A stretch of 64,000 nucleotides of DNA from Paenibacillus wynnii. Its GTDB lineage: Bacteria; Bacillota; Bacilli; Paenibacillales; Paenibacillaceae. Within the stretch, counting starts at the first letter, position 1. The number at the start of each line of letters is the position of its first letter. The position numbers were made by a program, and so were the translations under genes. This document shows positions 44,375 through 52,870 of this stretch, piece by piece. The stretch spans positions 25,717-89,716 of the forward strand of contig NZ_JAUSTK010000020.1 of assembly GCF_030812855.1 (NCBI RefSeq). Direction: 5' to 3'. The notes under the pieces were generated by a model, which was given only the letters and a program-made list of their open reading frames with translations, was not told where the DNA came from and did no database searches.

Positions 44375-45367
44375 TTATTTAAATACTTGGGGAACGCGGT
44401 TCTGTTCGGCAAAGCCAACTTCTTCCCGGAGACTGGTCAGGGCCTCTGTTGGGCACACGTCAATGCACTTTAGACAGCCTTTACAGTATTGATAATCGAT
44501 ACCGAGCAGGATTTGCTGCTGCCGTCCACGCTTGTCTTCAACAGATTCCCACACAAAGCAATAGTCAGGGCAAACATTGTCGCAAGCTGCGCAGCTAACG
44601 CACAGATCCGCATCAAGAACCGGCAGTAACCCGGCACGCGATCCGCTCAGATCCTTCAAAATGCTGTTGCCATGAGCTGTAATAACGCCACCTAGAACTT
44701 GAGTTTTATAGCCAAGCAGCGATTGAGGACGTTTGAAGGCCTTTGCTTCCGTACCTGCCGGCACCTCATACGTTTTAAATTTCACTTCATTGTAGCCACG
44801 ATCGAAGGTGCGGATGTTCGGCTCTACCAAGTGCGGGTATTTATTCTCAAAAGTTCTACGGATTACCGTTCGCATCGCTTCCGGGTCCAGAAAATCACAA
44901 ATACGGAACATGGCACCCAGCATCGAGGTGTTTACTTTGGTTTTCTCTTCAACGGCAATACCCATGGCATCTACTAAAGCAATCGTGCCGTATTCAAGCT
45001 TGAGACTTTCACGTACTTCATCGAAGTCACGGGTAGTGTTAACTAGTACAACCCCATCCGGTTGCAAGCCGCTGACTACATTAACATTCTTATACAGTGC
45101 TTCGTGAAAAACAGCCACTAAATGAGGCTCTTCGATGGGACTGTGGTCTCGAATTTCAACCTCTGGATCGCAGAAGCGAACAAAGGTTTTGATCGGTGTA
45201 CCTTTCTTCTCAGAGCCATAAGATGAGAAGTTGGCCGCGTTGAAACCCAGTTCGATAGCACCTGTCTCTGCGAGCATTTTTCCTGCGAGGTTGGCGCCGA
45301 GTCCGCCGATCGATTCAAGTCGAATTTCATAAAAACCGAGTGCATTCTTCTTCGGTAAAGTAGACAT
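44375..45367 (-). CDS. 2-oxoacid:ferredoxin oxidoreductase, gamma-delta fusion
   Basis: 330 residues. Gamma domain (about 10-190): IRLESIGGLGANLAGKMLAE, SSYGSEKKGTP. Delta domain (about 240-330), a two-[4Fe-4S] ferredoxin: CVSCAACDNVCPDYC and CKGCLKCIDVCP. It takes electrons from the alpha-beta protein to free ferredoxin. A Rex/Fnr-like site lies upstream. Two-gene layout is uncommon; most are one long chain or four subunits. Confidence 0.9.
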   Translation of the reverse strand: MSTLPKKNALGFYEIRLESIGGLGANLAGKMLAETGAIELGFNAANFSSYGSEKKGTPIKTFVRFCDPEVEIRDHSPIEEPHLVAVFHEALYKNVNVVSGLQPDGVVLVNTTRDFDEVRESLKLEYGTIALVDAMGIAVEEKTKVNTSMLGAMFRICDFLDPEAMRTVIRRTFENKYPHLVEPNIRTFDRGYNEVKFKTYEVPAGTEAKAFKRPQSLLGYKTQVLGGVITAHGNSILKDLSGSRAGLLPVLDADLCVSCAACDNVCPDYCFVWESVEDKRGRQQQILLGIDYQYCKGCLKCIDVCPTEALTSLREEVGFAEQNRVPQVFK

Positions 45368-45429
45368 CTATTTTCCTCCTTTGAATGAATGAAGCTTTAA
45401 ATCCCCCTTCACCAATCTTCCGATCTGTC

Positions 45430-45448
45430 TAAAACAATATATGTTTTA
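45430..45448. promoter_or_regulatory. Perfect AT palindrome before porGD
   Basis: TAAAACA-ATATA-TGTTTTA. Possible regulator site; no named match. Confidence 0.35.
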
Positions 45449-45458
45449 AACAACACTA

Positions 45459-45475
45459 TGTGAAAACATTCACTT
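45459..45475. promoter_or_regulatory. Rex/Fnr-like operator before porGD
   Basis: TGTGAAAACATTCACTT: fits Rex (TTGTGAANNNNTTCACAA) and Fnr (TGTGAN6TCACA) forms with one or two misses. It is about 90 bases before porGD. Redox or oxygen control would suit a fermentative operon. Confidence 0.5.
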
Positions 45476-45492
45476 ACTTTATTAAAAGATTA

Positions 45493-46560
45493 TCACAGCA
45501 ATAGTTCTTTCTCTGGTGTGCTTATGAAGTTGCAGTTATCACCGCGACTGAGTTCAATCTGATATCCAGAGGCTATGATTCTCATTTCAATACAATTCCT
45601 GCAATGTGAAGCTTGGTCTCCCGTACAAATCTTGTTCTCATACAGTTCATATTTCTCGCGAAATTTCAGAGGGGAAAGATTAGGCATGACAACATTAGCT
45701 CCTGCTGAAAGCGCCTGCTCCCGACCTGTTGGGTCAAGTGTGCCCATAGCTGTAGTCGCGGGCATTAGAGCATCCGGTACAAACAATCTCGCCATGGCAA
45801 TCATCACTAGCGTGTCCTCAATGGTTCCACCAGCAGCCTCTTTAAGGGGCGTTGCGCTATGCGGTATAAATGGACCAATTCCGATCATAGCCGGATGGAA
45901 CTCTTTCAGAAAAAGCAGATCTTCTGCTAGATGCTCGTGGGTTTGCTTCGGAAGTCCAACCATAAAACCGGCTCCCACCTGATAGCCAATTTCCTTGAGG
46001 ATACGCAGGCAGTTCATACGGTTATCGAACGACATCCCGGGATGTAAGGATTCATACAGGGAACGCGAAGCTGTCTCATGCCGAAGCAAGTATCTGTCCG
46101 TTCCTGCAGCATATAGTGCGCGATAAAAGGCTTCGCTGCGTTCTCCCATAGACAAGGTAATTGCGGCATCGGGAAAACGAGCCTTCAAATTCTTGACTAT
46201 GCTGACCATCAACTCTTCCGTATAGCGAAAATCTTCTCCGCTTTGCAAGACAAATGAACGATACCCGAGCGTATATCCCTCTGCAGCACATTCAAGGATC
46301 TCTTCCTCAGTCAGTCGATAACGATCCACATCTGGATTGGATCTGCGCAAGCCACAATACATGCAATCCTGTTTACAGAAGTTTGAAAATTCAATCAGGC
46401 CACGCAGGTAAACGCTTTCATCATAGTGCTTCTTTCGAGTTACTGCCGCCAAATGAAACATTTTTTTTTTGAGATCAGGAGTTAGATGTTGGAGGAAGTA
46501 AACAATTTCATCTTTGGTTAATCCATTCTGCTCATATAGTTTATTGAGCAATATTTCCAT
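45493..46560 (-). CDS. hydE: [FeFe] hydrogenase maturase HydE (radical SAM)
   Basis: About 355 residues. Radical-SAM motif CKQDCMYCGLR, SAM-binding VLQSGEDFRYT, and C-terminal cluster-like CRNCIEMR. HydE helps build the di-iron precursor of the H-cluster. Start at ATG 46560 with AGGAGG 10 bases before it; an in-frame earlier start lacks support. First gene of the cluster. Confidence 0.93.
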   Translation of the reverse strand: MEILLNKLYEQNGLTKDEIVYFLQHLTPDLKKKMFHLAAVTRKKHYDESVYLRGLIEFSNFCKQDCMYCGLRRSNPDVDRYRLTEEEILECAAEGYTLGYRSFVLQSGEDFRYTEELMVSIVKNLKARFPDAAITLSMGERSEAFYRALYAAGTDRYLLRHETASRSLYESLHPGMSFDNRMNCLRILKEIGYQVGAGFMVGLPKQTHEHLAEDLLFLKEFHPAMIGIGPFIPHSATPLKEAAGGTIEDTLVMIAMARLFVPDALMPATTAMGTLDPTGREQALSAGANVVMPNLSPLKFREKYELYENKICTGDQASHCRNCIEMRIIASGYQIELSRGDNCNFISTPEKELLL

Positions 46561-46798
46561 AATATGATTTCCTCCTCCCCATGCGGCAGTGCAAGTTAAG
46601 TAACCCATTTTCCTCAAAAAGCTAACACATAAATGAATTACTATAGACTATGCTGATCAGTAGGTTTACATTCCCGTATAATATGCGGATTAGTGTCTTT
46701 TCTGAGTAATATCGAATAAAAAAACAAATAGAGCCATTCAGATCGCTCCAGAATAGCTCTATGACCCTCCGTTATTTTTTTTGGCTATTCGGGAACCT

Positions 46799-46960
46799 CT
46801 AAATGATATCTGACCAACCAATATGGCCTTCGGTAACTTTAATTCTTGCTCCTTCTTCAGTTCCTGCCGAGCGTACTTCATAACCGTTGTATCAATCAAA
46901 AATTTTCTCAGCTGTTAAACTACGCCATTTATTGCGACTACATATGAAGAGTACTTTAAT
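46799..46960 (-). pseudogene. Remnant of a low-molecular-weight phosphatase-like gene
   Basis: Reverse-strand reading: KVLFICSRNKWRSLTAEKIFD, stop (TGA), YNGYEVRSAGTEEGARIKVTEGHIGWSDII, stop. This fits the short protein-tyrosine-phosphatase-like family (VCSRNKWRSLTAE, RSAGT, GxIxWADII), usually near 105 residues. The start codon is now ATT, there is an inner stop, and the C-terminus is gone. AGGTGATAAG lies where its ribosome site would be. The rest of 46561-47100 has no gene. Confidence 0.7.
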
Positions 46961-47100
46961 ATCTTATCACCTGTTCCTTTTAGATGTCTCAGTTATATTG
47001 TTCCTAAAGTTGTTCTGACCTAGTATAATGTCCTCTTATATAGAAACTTTCTTTTCCATTAATTATTCTACTCCACTACCCAGTAAAGGAAGCCCATTCA

Positions 47101-47631
47101 ATGAAACTTATTCAAAAAATGATTCATCACGATGTTAAAAGTCTAGAAGGAAATATATTCGAGCGCAAAGCAGCTAGGGGCGTTGTTATGAGAGATACAC
47201 AAATCCTCCTGCTGTATACTAAAAGATATAATGACTACAGCTTTCCGGGCGGCGGAATAGAGCTGGGCGAGGATTTACTCAGCGGACTTCGTAGAGAAAT
47301 GGCCGAGGAAACGGGGGCCAGCCGTGTGGAAGTAATCAGCGAACTCGGATACATTGAGGAATATAGACCTCATTATAAGCCTGAATACGATCTGATTCAT
47401 ATGCTGTCCTACTATTTTATATGTTCTATAGACGATCAGCTAGGTCAAGCCCAACTGGAGGATTATGAAATCAGTAACGGAATGTCCGCAGTATGGATTG
47501 ATATTCATGAAGCCATTCGTCATAACCGTCAGGTTATTACCAGTCAGGAAGCATCGATGGGATTCTCCGTTGAACGTGAAACCATTGTGCTGGAGATGAT
47601 TGTTACGGAATTGCTGAATCATTCGGCCTAG
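47101..47631 (+). CDS. Nudix hydrolase
   Basis: 176 residues. Nudix box GGIELGEDLLSGLRREMAEE fits GX5EX7REUXEEXGU with GA next. Central Nudix fold at about 25-150. Hydrolyses a nucleoside-diphosphate-linked substrate, not known which. AAAGGAAG precedes ATG. Convergent with the stress protein. Confidence 0.9.
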   Translation: MKLIQKMIHHDVKSLEGNIFERKAARGVVMRDTQILLLYTKRYNDYSFPGGGIELGEDLLSGLRREMAEETGASRVEVISELGYIEEYRPHYKPEYDLIHMLSYYFICSIDDQLGQAQLEDYEISNGMSAVWIDIHEAIRHNRQVITSQEASMGFSVERETIVLEMIVTELLNHSA

Positions 47632-47633
47632 AT

Positions 47634-47669
47634 AAAAAATCCAACCCTATTAAAGGTTGGATTTTTCTT
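47634..47669. terminator. Bidirectional terminator
   Basis: AAAAATCCAACC-ctattaaa-GGTTGGATTTTT between convergent genes. Confidence 0.88.
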
Positions 47670-47690
47670 TCGTATTCAGTCTAATAATAG

Positions 47691-48119
47691 CTACTTTACG
47701 ATCAGCACCGGACAATGTACTCTCTTCACTACCTTATGGCTCACACTTCCCAACACCATCTCCTGCAGTGAGTTAAGCCCTCGGCTTCCGATGATCACTA
47801 GCTCGACCTTCTCTTTGTTAGCATAGTCAATGATCGTGGGTCCTGGTTCACCGTGGAGAATCTTAATCTTGTAGGATACGTTTCCCTGCTTAAGGATTTG
47901 TTCAATGGGAGCCAGTTTTTCACGTCTTTTCAGTTCCAGTTCTTCTTTGCCTTGAGCATGTAAAATTTCAATTTTTGCTTTGGAGAAATCCGCAACACTG
48001 ATGACTTCAAATTTACAATTAGGTGATGAAGAACCTATTTTAATGGCCTCTTTGGTGGCGCGCACCGAATTCTCAGATCCATCAACGGCTAACAAGATAC
48101 GATTATACATATCATTCAC
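47691..48119 (-). CDS. Universal stress protein UspA family
   Basis: 142 residues. ILLAVDGSENS at the N-terminus and the ATP-site pattern GSRGLNSLQEMVLGSVSHKV (G-2x-G-9x-G-S) near the C-terminus. Twelve bases downstream of the SulP gene on the same strand, so probably one operon; SulP-Usp pairing is common. Role in anion or bicarbonate uptake control is inference. Confidence 0.9.
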   Translation of the reverse strand: MNDMYNRILLAVDGSENSVRATKEAIKIGSSSPNCKFEVISVADFSKAKIEILHAQGKEELELKRREKLAPIEQILKQGNVSYKIKILHGEPGPTIIDYANKEKVELVIIGSRGLNSLQEMVLGSVSHKVVKRVHCPVLIVK

Positions 48120-48131
48120 TCCTGAAATAGA

Positions 48132-49670
48132 TTAATGTGCACTTATTGTGGCATTTACATCATTATATACTGCTAATTTATCTACAATTTTTTTACTTGA
48201 AGAGTTTAACCCTTTAATCTTAACAAGGTTATTGTTTTCTCGGTATTTGAGTACAACTTTATCGATCGCTCCTACAGCAGAATCATCCCATATATGTGAA
48301 CTGGAGAAATCAATAACAATGTCTTTGTCACTTACTGAGAAATCAAATGCATCTACGAAGCCTTCTACGGAAGCAAAAAACAACTGGCCTTCCACTTCAA
48401 ATAGGGTTCTATTATTCTCAAGACGCTGATGAACCTCAATATTTGAGATTTTGGATACAAAGAAGATCGCACTGAGGATTACACCTGCTATAACACCTTT
48501 GGACAAATCGTGGGTGGCGACCACAATAATTACAGTAACCAGCATCACGGCTGCATCCGCCTTCGGGGCTCTCATTATATATGTGAATGAAGACCAATCG
48601 AATGTGCCAATGGAGACCATGATCATAATGCCTACCAGGACAGGCATCGGAATTTGTACGACTAGATCACCAAGCACAAGTAGGAGGAACATCAGGAACG
48701 AACCTGCAACCAGTGTAGATAATCGGCCTCGTCCACCTGATTTCACATTGATTACAGACTGCCCTATCATAGCACAGCCGGCCATTCCGCCAAAAAATCC
48801 GTTAATGATATTGGCAATCCCTTGCCCTCTGGCTTCCCGATTCTTGTTGCTTTCGGTACCTGTCATATCATCCACAATAGTTGCGGTAAGCAAGGATTCC
48901 AGCAGCCCCACAATAGCTAGTGCTATAGAAAAGGGGAAAATAATCTGCAGAGTCTCCATGTTAAAGGGAACATCTGGGATTAAAAATGACGGCAATGTCT
49001 GTGTAATATTGCCCAGATCTCCAACAGTGCTAAGATCAAGACCAGAATAGATTACCACGCTTGTTAATACAACAATCGCTATCAACGGTGCGGGTATTGC
49101 TTTGAAAAACAAAGGTATTACATACACAATAAGTAAAGTGATCGCTACAAAAATATAAGTCATTGTAGATATTCCCCAGAAATGTGGTACTTGGGCCATA
49201 AATATCAAGATCGCCAAAGAATTCACAAAGCCGATCATAACAGCTCTAGGGATGAACTTCATCAACTTAGCAATCTTCAAAACACCAAATAAGGCTTGAA
49301 TAACACCTGTCAAGATTGTAGCTGCTAGTAAATAATTTAATCCATGCTCTTTAACCAAAGGTACCATTACCAGTGCCATCGCACCCGTAGCTGCGGATAT
49401 CATACCTGGACGCCCGCCTACAAAAGCTATAATGACAGCAATACAAAAGGATGCATACAATCCCACCATGGGATCGACTCCAGCAATAATGGAAAAAGCT
49501 ATGGCCTCTGGAATAAGCGCTAAGGCAACAACTATACCCGCAAGAACATCTCCCTTCACATTAAAAAACCACTCTTTTCTTAATCTTTCAATCAATTGGT
49601 CTCCCACCTCTTTTTCCGGTACAATAACATATATCGTCAGAACCGTATTTTCTAAAATCAAGTCTATCAT
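48132..49670 (-). CDS. SulP-family anion transporter with STAS domain
   Basis: 512 residues from ATG 49670, or 487 from TTG 49595. About 11-12 helices. VLAGIVVALALIPEAIAFSI at the first helix is diagnostic, as is GQSVINVKSGGRGRLSTLVAG. C-terminal STAS domain about 400-500 (VIDFSSSHIWDDSAVGAID). It likely moves sulfate or bicarbonate. GGGAGG is 4 bases before 49670; GGTGGGAG suits 49595, and alignment memory of the family favours the shorter form. Divergent from a recombinase-like gene. Confidence 0.88.
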   Translation of the reverse strand: MIDLILENTVLTIYVIVPEKEVGDQLIERLRKEWFFNVKGDVLAGIVVALALIPEAIAFSIIAGVDPMVGLYASFCIAVIIAFVGGRPGMISAATGAMALVMVPLVKEHGLNYLLAATILTGVIQALFGVLKIAKLMKFIPRAVMIGFVNSLAILIFMAQVPHFWGISTMTYIFVAITLLIVYVIPLFFKAIPAPLIAIVVLTSVVIYSGLDLSTVGDLGNITQTLPSFLIPDVPFNMETLQIIFPFSIALAIVGLLESLLTATIVDDMTGTESNKNREARGQGIANIINGFFGGMAGCAMIGQSVINVKSGGRGRLSTLVAGSFLMFLLLVLGDLVVQIPMPVLVGIMIMVSIGTFDWSSFTYIMRAPKADAAVMLVTVIIVVATHDLSKGVIAGVILSAIFFVSKISNIEVHQRLENNRTLFEVEGQLFFASVEGFVDAFDFSVSDKDIVIDFSSSHIWDDSAVGAIDKVVLKYRENNNLVKIKGLNSSSKKIVDKLAVYNDVNATISAH

Positions 49671-49685
49671 CTAACCTCCCTAAAT

Positions 49686-49701
49686 GGAACCTTTTTGGTT
49701 C
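49686..49701. promoter_or_regulatory. GGAACC-GGTTC palindrome in the sulP/recombinase-like intergenic region
   Basis: GGAACC-TTTTT-GGTTC between the divergent starts; possible operator. An extended -10 TGGTATGAT follows at 49713-49721 for the rightward gene. Confidence 0.4.
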
Positions 49702-49757
49702 TTTTTAATTTATGGTATGATTAACTGCGAAAAAATGTAAAGTTAGGGGCGCATGTT

Positions 49758-50300
49758 ATGCTTATTGGTTATATGAGACCTTATCAGGATGATCCGAACT
49801 ACAAAAATCAAATCAATCAGCTTTCTAAAGTCCCGTGTGACACCCTTATCGCTGAAGATCATTCCTCCGCAAAACGAAGAGTCAAGCTGGAGAAAATGAT
49901 GACCACGCTAAAGCCAGGAGATAAAATTGTTATCACTAAGCTTTTTGCAATAGCCGATTCGACACGCCATCTTGTTGAACTTCTGGATATATTGAACAGC
50001 CAACATGCTTATATTCATTCCATATCCGAAGGAATCGATACAAGTAATTCAGATGGTTACTCATTCAGTGACATCGTGAAATATCTGGTGGATTTTCAAA
50101 GCGACGTTACCAGTGAGAATACGAAAAGAGGACTGTCCGAAGCCAAGGAAAAAGGACACATCCCCGGACGCCCACGAAAAGCAGATGAGAATGTGAAACG
50201 GGCAATCATTATGTATCAAAGTAAAGAATTCAGTCTAGCTGAAATTAAAGAAGAAACCGGAATCAGTAAGTCTACTCTGTACCGTTACTTAGAGAATTAA
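49758..50300 (+). CDS. Serine-recombinase-like protein, catalytic residues lost
   Basis: 180 residues. N-terminal resolvase fold about 1-130 (MLIGYMRPY, GDKIVITKLFAIADSTRHLVELLDIL), C-terminal Hin-like HTH at about 140-180 (EIKEETGISKSTLYRYLEN). In active resolvases the first motif is YxRVST with the Ser nucleophile, and the middle motif is DRLGRS. Here they read YMRPYQ and FAIADS: Ser and Arg residues are gone. So it is probably a DNA-binding regulator, likely of the divergent sulP-usp operon. No att site or transposon is nearby. Confidence 0.85.
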   Translation: MLIGYMRPYQDDPNYKNQINQLSKVPCDTLIAEDHSSAKRRVKLEKMMTTLKPGDKIVITKLFAIADSTRHLVELLDILNSQHAYIHSISEGIDTSNSDGYSFSDIVKYLVDFQSDVTSENTKRGLSEAKEKGHIPGRPRKADENVKRAIIMYQSKEFSLAEIKEETGISKSTLYRYLEN

Positions 50301-50398
50301 GAATCCCTAACAGCCCCCGACTAGTCATCTGGTTAAGGGCTTTTCATACTGAAGCAATGAAATCATAAGTTGAAATTATTATCTAAGGAGAGTCATTC

Positions 50399-50983
50399 AT
50401 GAGCAAACTCGTATTTTTCCTGGGATCGGCCGGTGCAGGTAAAACCACTCTGGCTAAAGCGGTGGCTTCCCGTCGCAAAGCGGCTTTCTTCGATATGGAT
50501 ATTCTGTTGCGCCCCGCCGCAGACGTTATTATGACGATGCACGGATTGGACATTACGGACAGAGACTCTGTAGAATATAAAAAGCTTTGCCGTGATCTAG
50601 GCTACAGAATCACAATGGATGCTGCGCTGGACAATATCGGTCTAGATACGGATGTATTCGTGGTCGGACCTTTCACTAAGGAAGCCTCCAACACCGGTTG
50701 GATTGAGAGTGAGCTATCTCGAATTGGACGTTCCTTGTTGGATGTCGAGGTTAAGGTCGTCCTAGTGGAACTGGCGAATGAGGAACTGTATCACCACCGG
50801 ATTCAGGGAAGACAATCGGCTTTGGATGATTGGAAAATAACCCATTGGGACAAATTTCGCACTTCACTCGGGAGTCGTAACGTTCAATGGCCGATACCTT
50901 CTTCAAATGTGGCTTATATTGATAATTCGAATCCGGATATAGAAGCAACGATTTTATTAGTGGATCACTTTATTTACGCATAA
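50399..50983 (+). CDS. P-loop ATP-binding protein, kinase-like
   Basis: 194 residues. Walker A GSAGAGKTTLAK at 9-20, and FFDMDILL after it like small nucleotide or metabolite kinases; IQGRQSALDDWK near 139-150 could be the LID. TAAGGAGA precedes ATG. Alone between terminators. Substrate not recognised. Confidence 0.8.
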   Translation: MSKLVFFLGSAGAGKTTLAKAVASRRKAAFFDMDILLRPAADVIMTMHGLDITDRDSVEYKKLCRDLGYRITMDAALDNIGLDTDVFVVGPFTKEASNTGWIESELSRIGRSLLDVEVKVVLVELANEELYHHRIQGRQSALDDWKITHWDKFRTSLGSRNVQWPIPSSNVAYIDNSNPDIEATILLVDHFIYA

Positions 50984-51010
50984 CCCCTTGAAGTTGATAA
51001 AAAAGGTTCA

Positions 51011-51055
51011 CAACAAATAGACTTCCAACAAATTAATTGGGAGCCTATTTGTTTT
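51011..51055. terminator. Terminator between convergent genes
   Basis: AACAAATAG-a-CT..AG-c-CTATTTGTTTT. Confidence 0.75.
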
Positions 51056-51057
51056 AC

Positions 51058-51585
51058 TCAAGTAATGAGAGAGTTCAATTTTTCGGATAATTTTTTATGA
51101 TCAGCTTCAGTTATTTGTGTTTCCGCCATCTCAAAAAGCACGTTTTCCTCTTTCATAAAATGTACAGTCAGAACTTCAAAAGCCTCCCCGGCGTCTTTGA
51201 CTGCCGCTTGGATCTCTCCCAGCGAAAGAAGAACTGTATTTCCCTCTGTGTAATGGAGAAAGTGACCGATATATCCATCAATTTCACGATGTTCCTCTTG
51301 AATACCGACAATCGGCCCTTGTTCTAAACCGATGTAGTTTCCTAGTACCGGGAAAAAATACCTGTCCTCTTTGTCAGTATGGTTCTTTAACGGCTTCATA
51401 AAGTTCGTGATCTGATTTCTCAGCTTTTCAAGCTGTCTACGACCTTCTTCCAGACTCATTTTTTCTCTTTCAAACAGGAGGACGATTGCATGCCATTCTT
51501 CCATTAGATAAGTTAAGTAACGATGTTCATTTTCTAGAATCCGTATGGCGGGTTTAGTAAACCTCAGTTCTGATTTATTCATCAT
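51058..51585 (-). CDS. Hemerythrin-domain protein
   Basis: 175 residues, four-helix type. His/Glu set fits a non-haem di-iron site: LENEHRYL, KNHTDKEDRYFFP, EEHREID, and HFMKEENVLFE. Relatives handle O2 or NO or repair Fe-S clusters. It starts in the last four bases of the upstream 96-residue gene (ATGA overlap). The promoter upstream has TGCTATACT as extended -10. Confidence 0.85.
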   Translation of the reverse strand: MMNKSELRFTKPAIRILENEHRYLTYLMEEWHAIVLLFEREKMSLEEGRRQLEKLRNQITNFMKPLKNHTDKEDRYFFPVLGNYIGLEQGPIVGIQEEHREIDGYIGHFLHYTEGNTVLLSLGEIQAAVKDAGEAFEVLTVHFMKEENVLFEMAETQITEADHKKLSEKLNSLIT

Positions 51586-51872
51586 AAACCTTCCATGAAC
51601 AAGACGCGTTCTTCTTCCCCGCTATGAATAGAGTTGACTACCAATAGTGCATGGAATTGCTGAAGCACTTCGGGTGTTAGCCCTGCTTCATCGATTGCTT
51701 TCTTTATATTTTTAACAATAATTCTTACCCAATACTCAATTAATTGGTATGCTTCCTGTCGAGCCTCTTCGAATGCCTTTTCTCTCAGAAGTTCTTCCAT
51801 TTTCTCTGTTATCTCAACAGCACCGGATAGCCCTCCGTGATGAATGGCATGATGAGCGTGCAACTGGCGCAA
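51582..51872 (-). CDS. 96-residue His-rich partner of the hemerythrin protein
   Basis: Starts at TTG 51872 with AGGA six bases before. Begins RQLHAHHAIHHGGLSGAVEI, and ends in SIHSGEEERVLFMEGL. Helical, with a HxHH..HH cluster; it resembles a short hemerythrin-like partner rather than a full domain. Translationally coupled to the next gene, so they probably act together. Family name uncertain. Confidence 0.65.
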   Translation of the reverse strand: MRQLHAHHAIHHGGLSGAVEITEKMEELLREKAFEEARQEAYQLIEYWVRIIVKNIKKAIDEAGLTPEVLQQFHALLVVNSIHSGEEERVLFMEGL

Positions 51873-51957
51873 AGATGGTCCTGCTACTTAGACTTCATCC
51901 TCTCTACACTGCTTTTTTTTCAGTATAGCACAAGGAATCTGTAGTTTTTCCCCACTA

Positions 51958-51990
51958 AGGACTTTCCTGACTGCGAATGAGGGAAGTCCC
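51958..51990. promoter_or_regulatory. Dyad upstream of the hemerythrin operon
   Basis: GGACTT-t-CC..GG-g-AAGTCC, a large inverted repeat close to the promoter. Possible operator; regulator unknown. Confidence 0.35.
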
Positions 51991-52096
51991 TATATTTAAA
52001 CTATAGGCATGCGAATGTATAACACTAATTTAGGGAATATTGTATGTAGTTTTAGTCACCTCACAACAAAATAACAATATGTAAGTGAATTTATAT

Positions 52097-52124
52097 TTGA
52101 TATTTACTTTATATTGGTTATAAT
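52097..52124 (+). promoter_or_regulatory. SigA-type promoter of azoR
   Basis: TTGATA, 16 bases, TATAAT; 40 bases before the azoR ATG. Confidence 0.65.
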
Positions 52125-52163
52125 AAGGTGAAACTATTTCAAATTAGAAGGGAAGATTCTATA

Positions 52164-52799
52164 ATGTCTACTGTACTTTATATCACGGCTCACCCGCATG
52201 ATCACCATACCTCGTTTAGCCTCGCGGTAGGTAAAGAGTTTGTTGATGCATACCGTAACGCCAACCCATCCGATGAGGTTATTCATCTAAATTTGTACAA
52301 CTTGGATATTCCCTCTATTGATGCCGATGTATTTAGCGGTTGGGGTAAACTGCAATCAGGAAGCGGTTTTGACCAGCTGTCTGATGTGGAACAAGCAAAG
52401 GTTGTACGCTTAGGTGAAATCGTGGATCAGTTCGTGGCTGCGGATAAATATGTTTTTGTTTCTCCAATGTGGAACTTCTCCTTCCCTCCTGTTATGAAAG
52501 CATATATTGATGCTGTTTCTGTAGTAGGTAAATCCTTTAAATACACAGAAACAGGTCCAGTTGGCCTGTTAACGGATAAAAAAGGTTTACATATCCAAGC
52601 TAGCGGTGGAATTTACTCCGAAGGTCCAGCGGCTTCATTTGAAAGCGGCTTTAGCTATCTGAAGAAAATTTCACAATTCTTCGGTTTTTCGTCTTTTGAA
52701 GGAATATTTGTAGAAGGTATGGCTGCTGCACCGGATCAAGCACAGACTATTAAAGAGAACGCAATTGTTAAAGCCAAAGAAGTAGCTGCTCAGTTCTAA
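52164..52799 (+). CDS. azoR: FMN-dependent NADH azoreductase
   Basis: 211 residues. Flavodoxin-like fold; FMN-binding SPMWNFSFPPVMKAYIDAV and ASGGIYSEGPAASFE are typical of AzoR, as is the start VLYITAHPHDHHTSFSL. Reduces quinones and azo compounds with NAD(P)H. ATG at 52164 behind AAGGGAAG is better than the earlier ATG at 52128, which has no ribosome site. Confidence 0.92.
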   Translation: MSTVLYITAHPHDHHTSFSLAVGKEFVDAYRNANPSDEVIHLNLYNLDIPSIDADVFSGWGKLQSGSGFDQLSDVEQAKVVRLGEIVDQFVAADKYVFVSPMWNFSFPPVMKAYIDAVSVVGKSFKYTETGPVGLLTDKKGLHIQASGGIYSEGPAASFESGFSYLKKISQFFGFSSFEGIFVEGMAAAPDQAQTIKENAIVKAKEVAAQF

Positions 52800-52828
52800 A
52801 TTTAATCAGTTCTATAATTAAGAAATTA

Positions 52829-52861
52829 TAAAAGGCTGGGAGCATTTGCTTCCAGCCTTTT
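52829..52861 (+). terminator. Terminator of azoR
   Basis: AAAAGGCTGG-g-AGC-attt-GCT-t-CCAGCCTTTTA; works in both directions with the rhodanese gene. Confidence 0.85.
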
Positions 52862-52870
52862 ACCTTTCAA

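Noticed and set aside
44353..44418. N-terminal extension of the alpha-beta oxidoreductase
   Set aside because: It would overlap the upstream gamma-delta gene and is rich in basic residues without homology; the GAGGAGG supports ATG at 44352.
46708..46790. ATAGAGC..GCTCTAT hairpin with T8 as terminator
   Set aside because: The loop is about 20 bases and no gene on the plus strand ends there; it may be a remnant.
48451..49050. 199-residue plus-strand ORF
   Set aside because: Antisense shadow of SulP; low-complexity Ser/Ile/Thr content.
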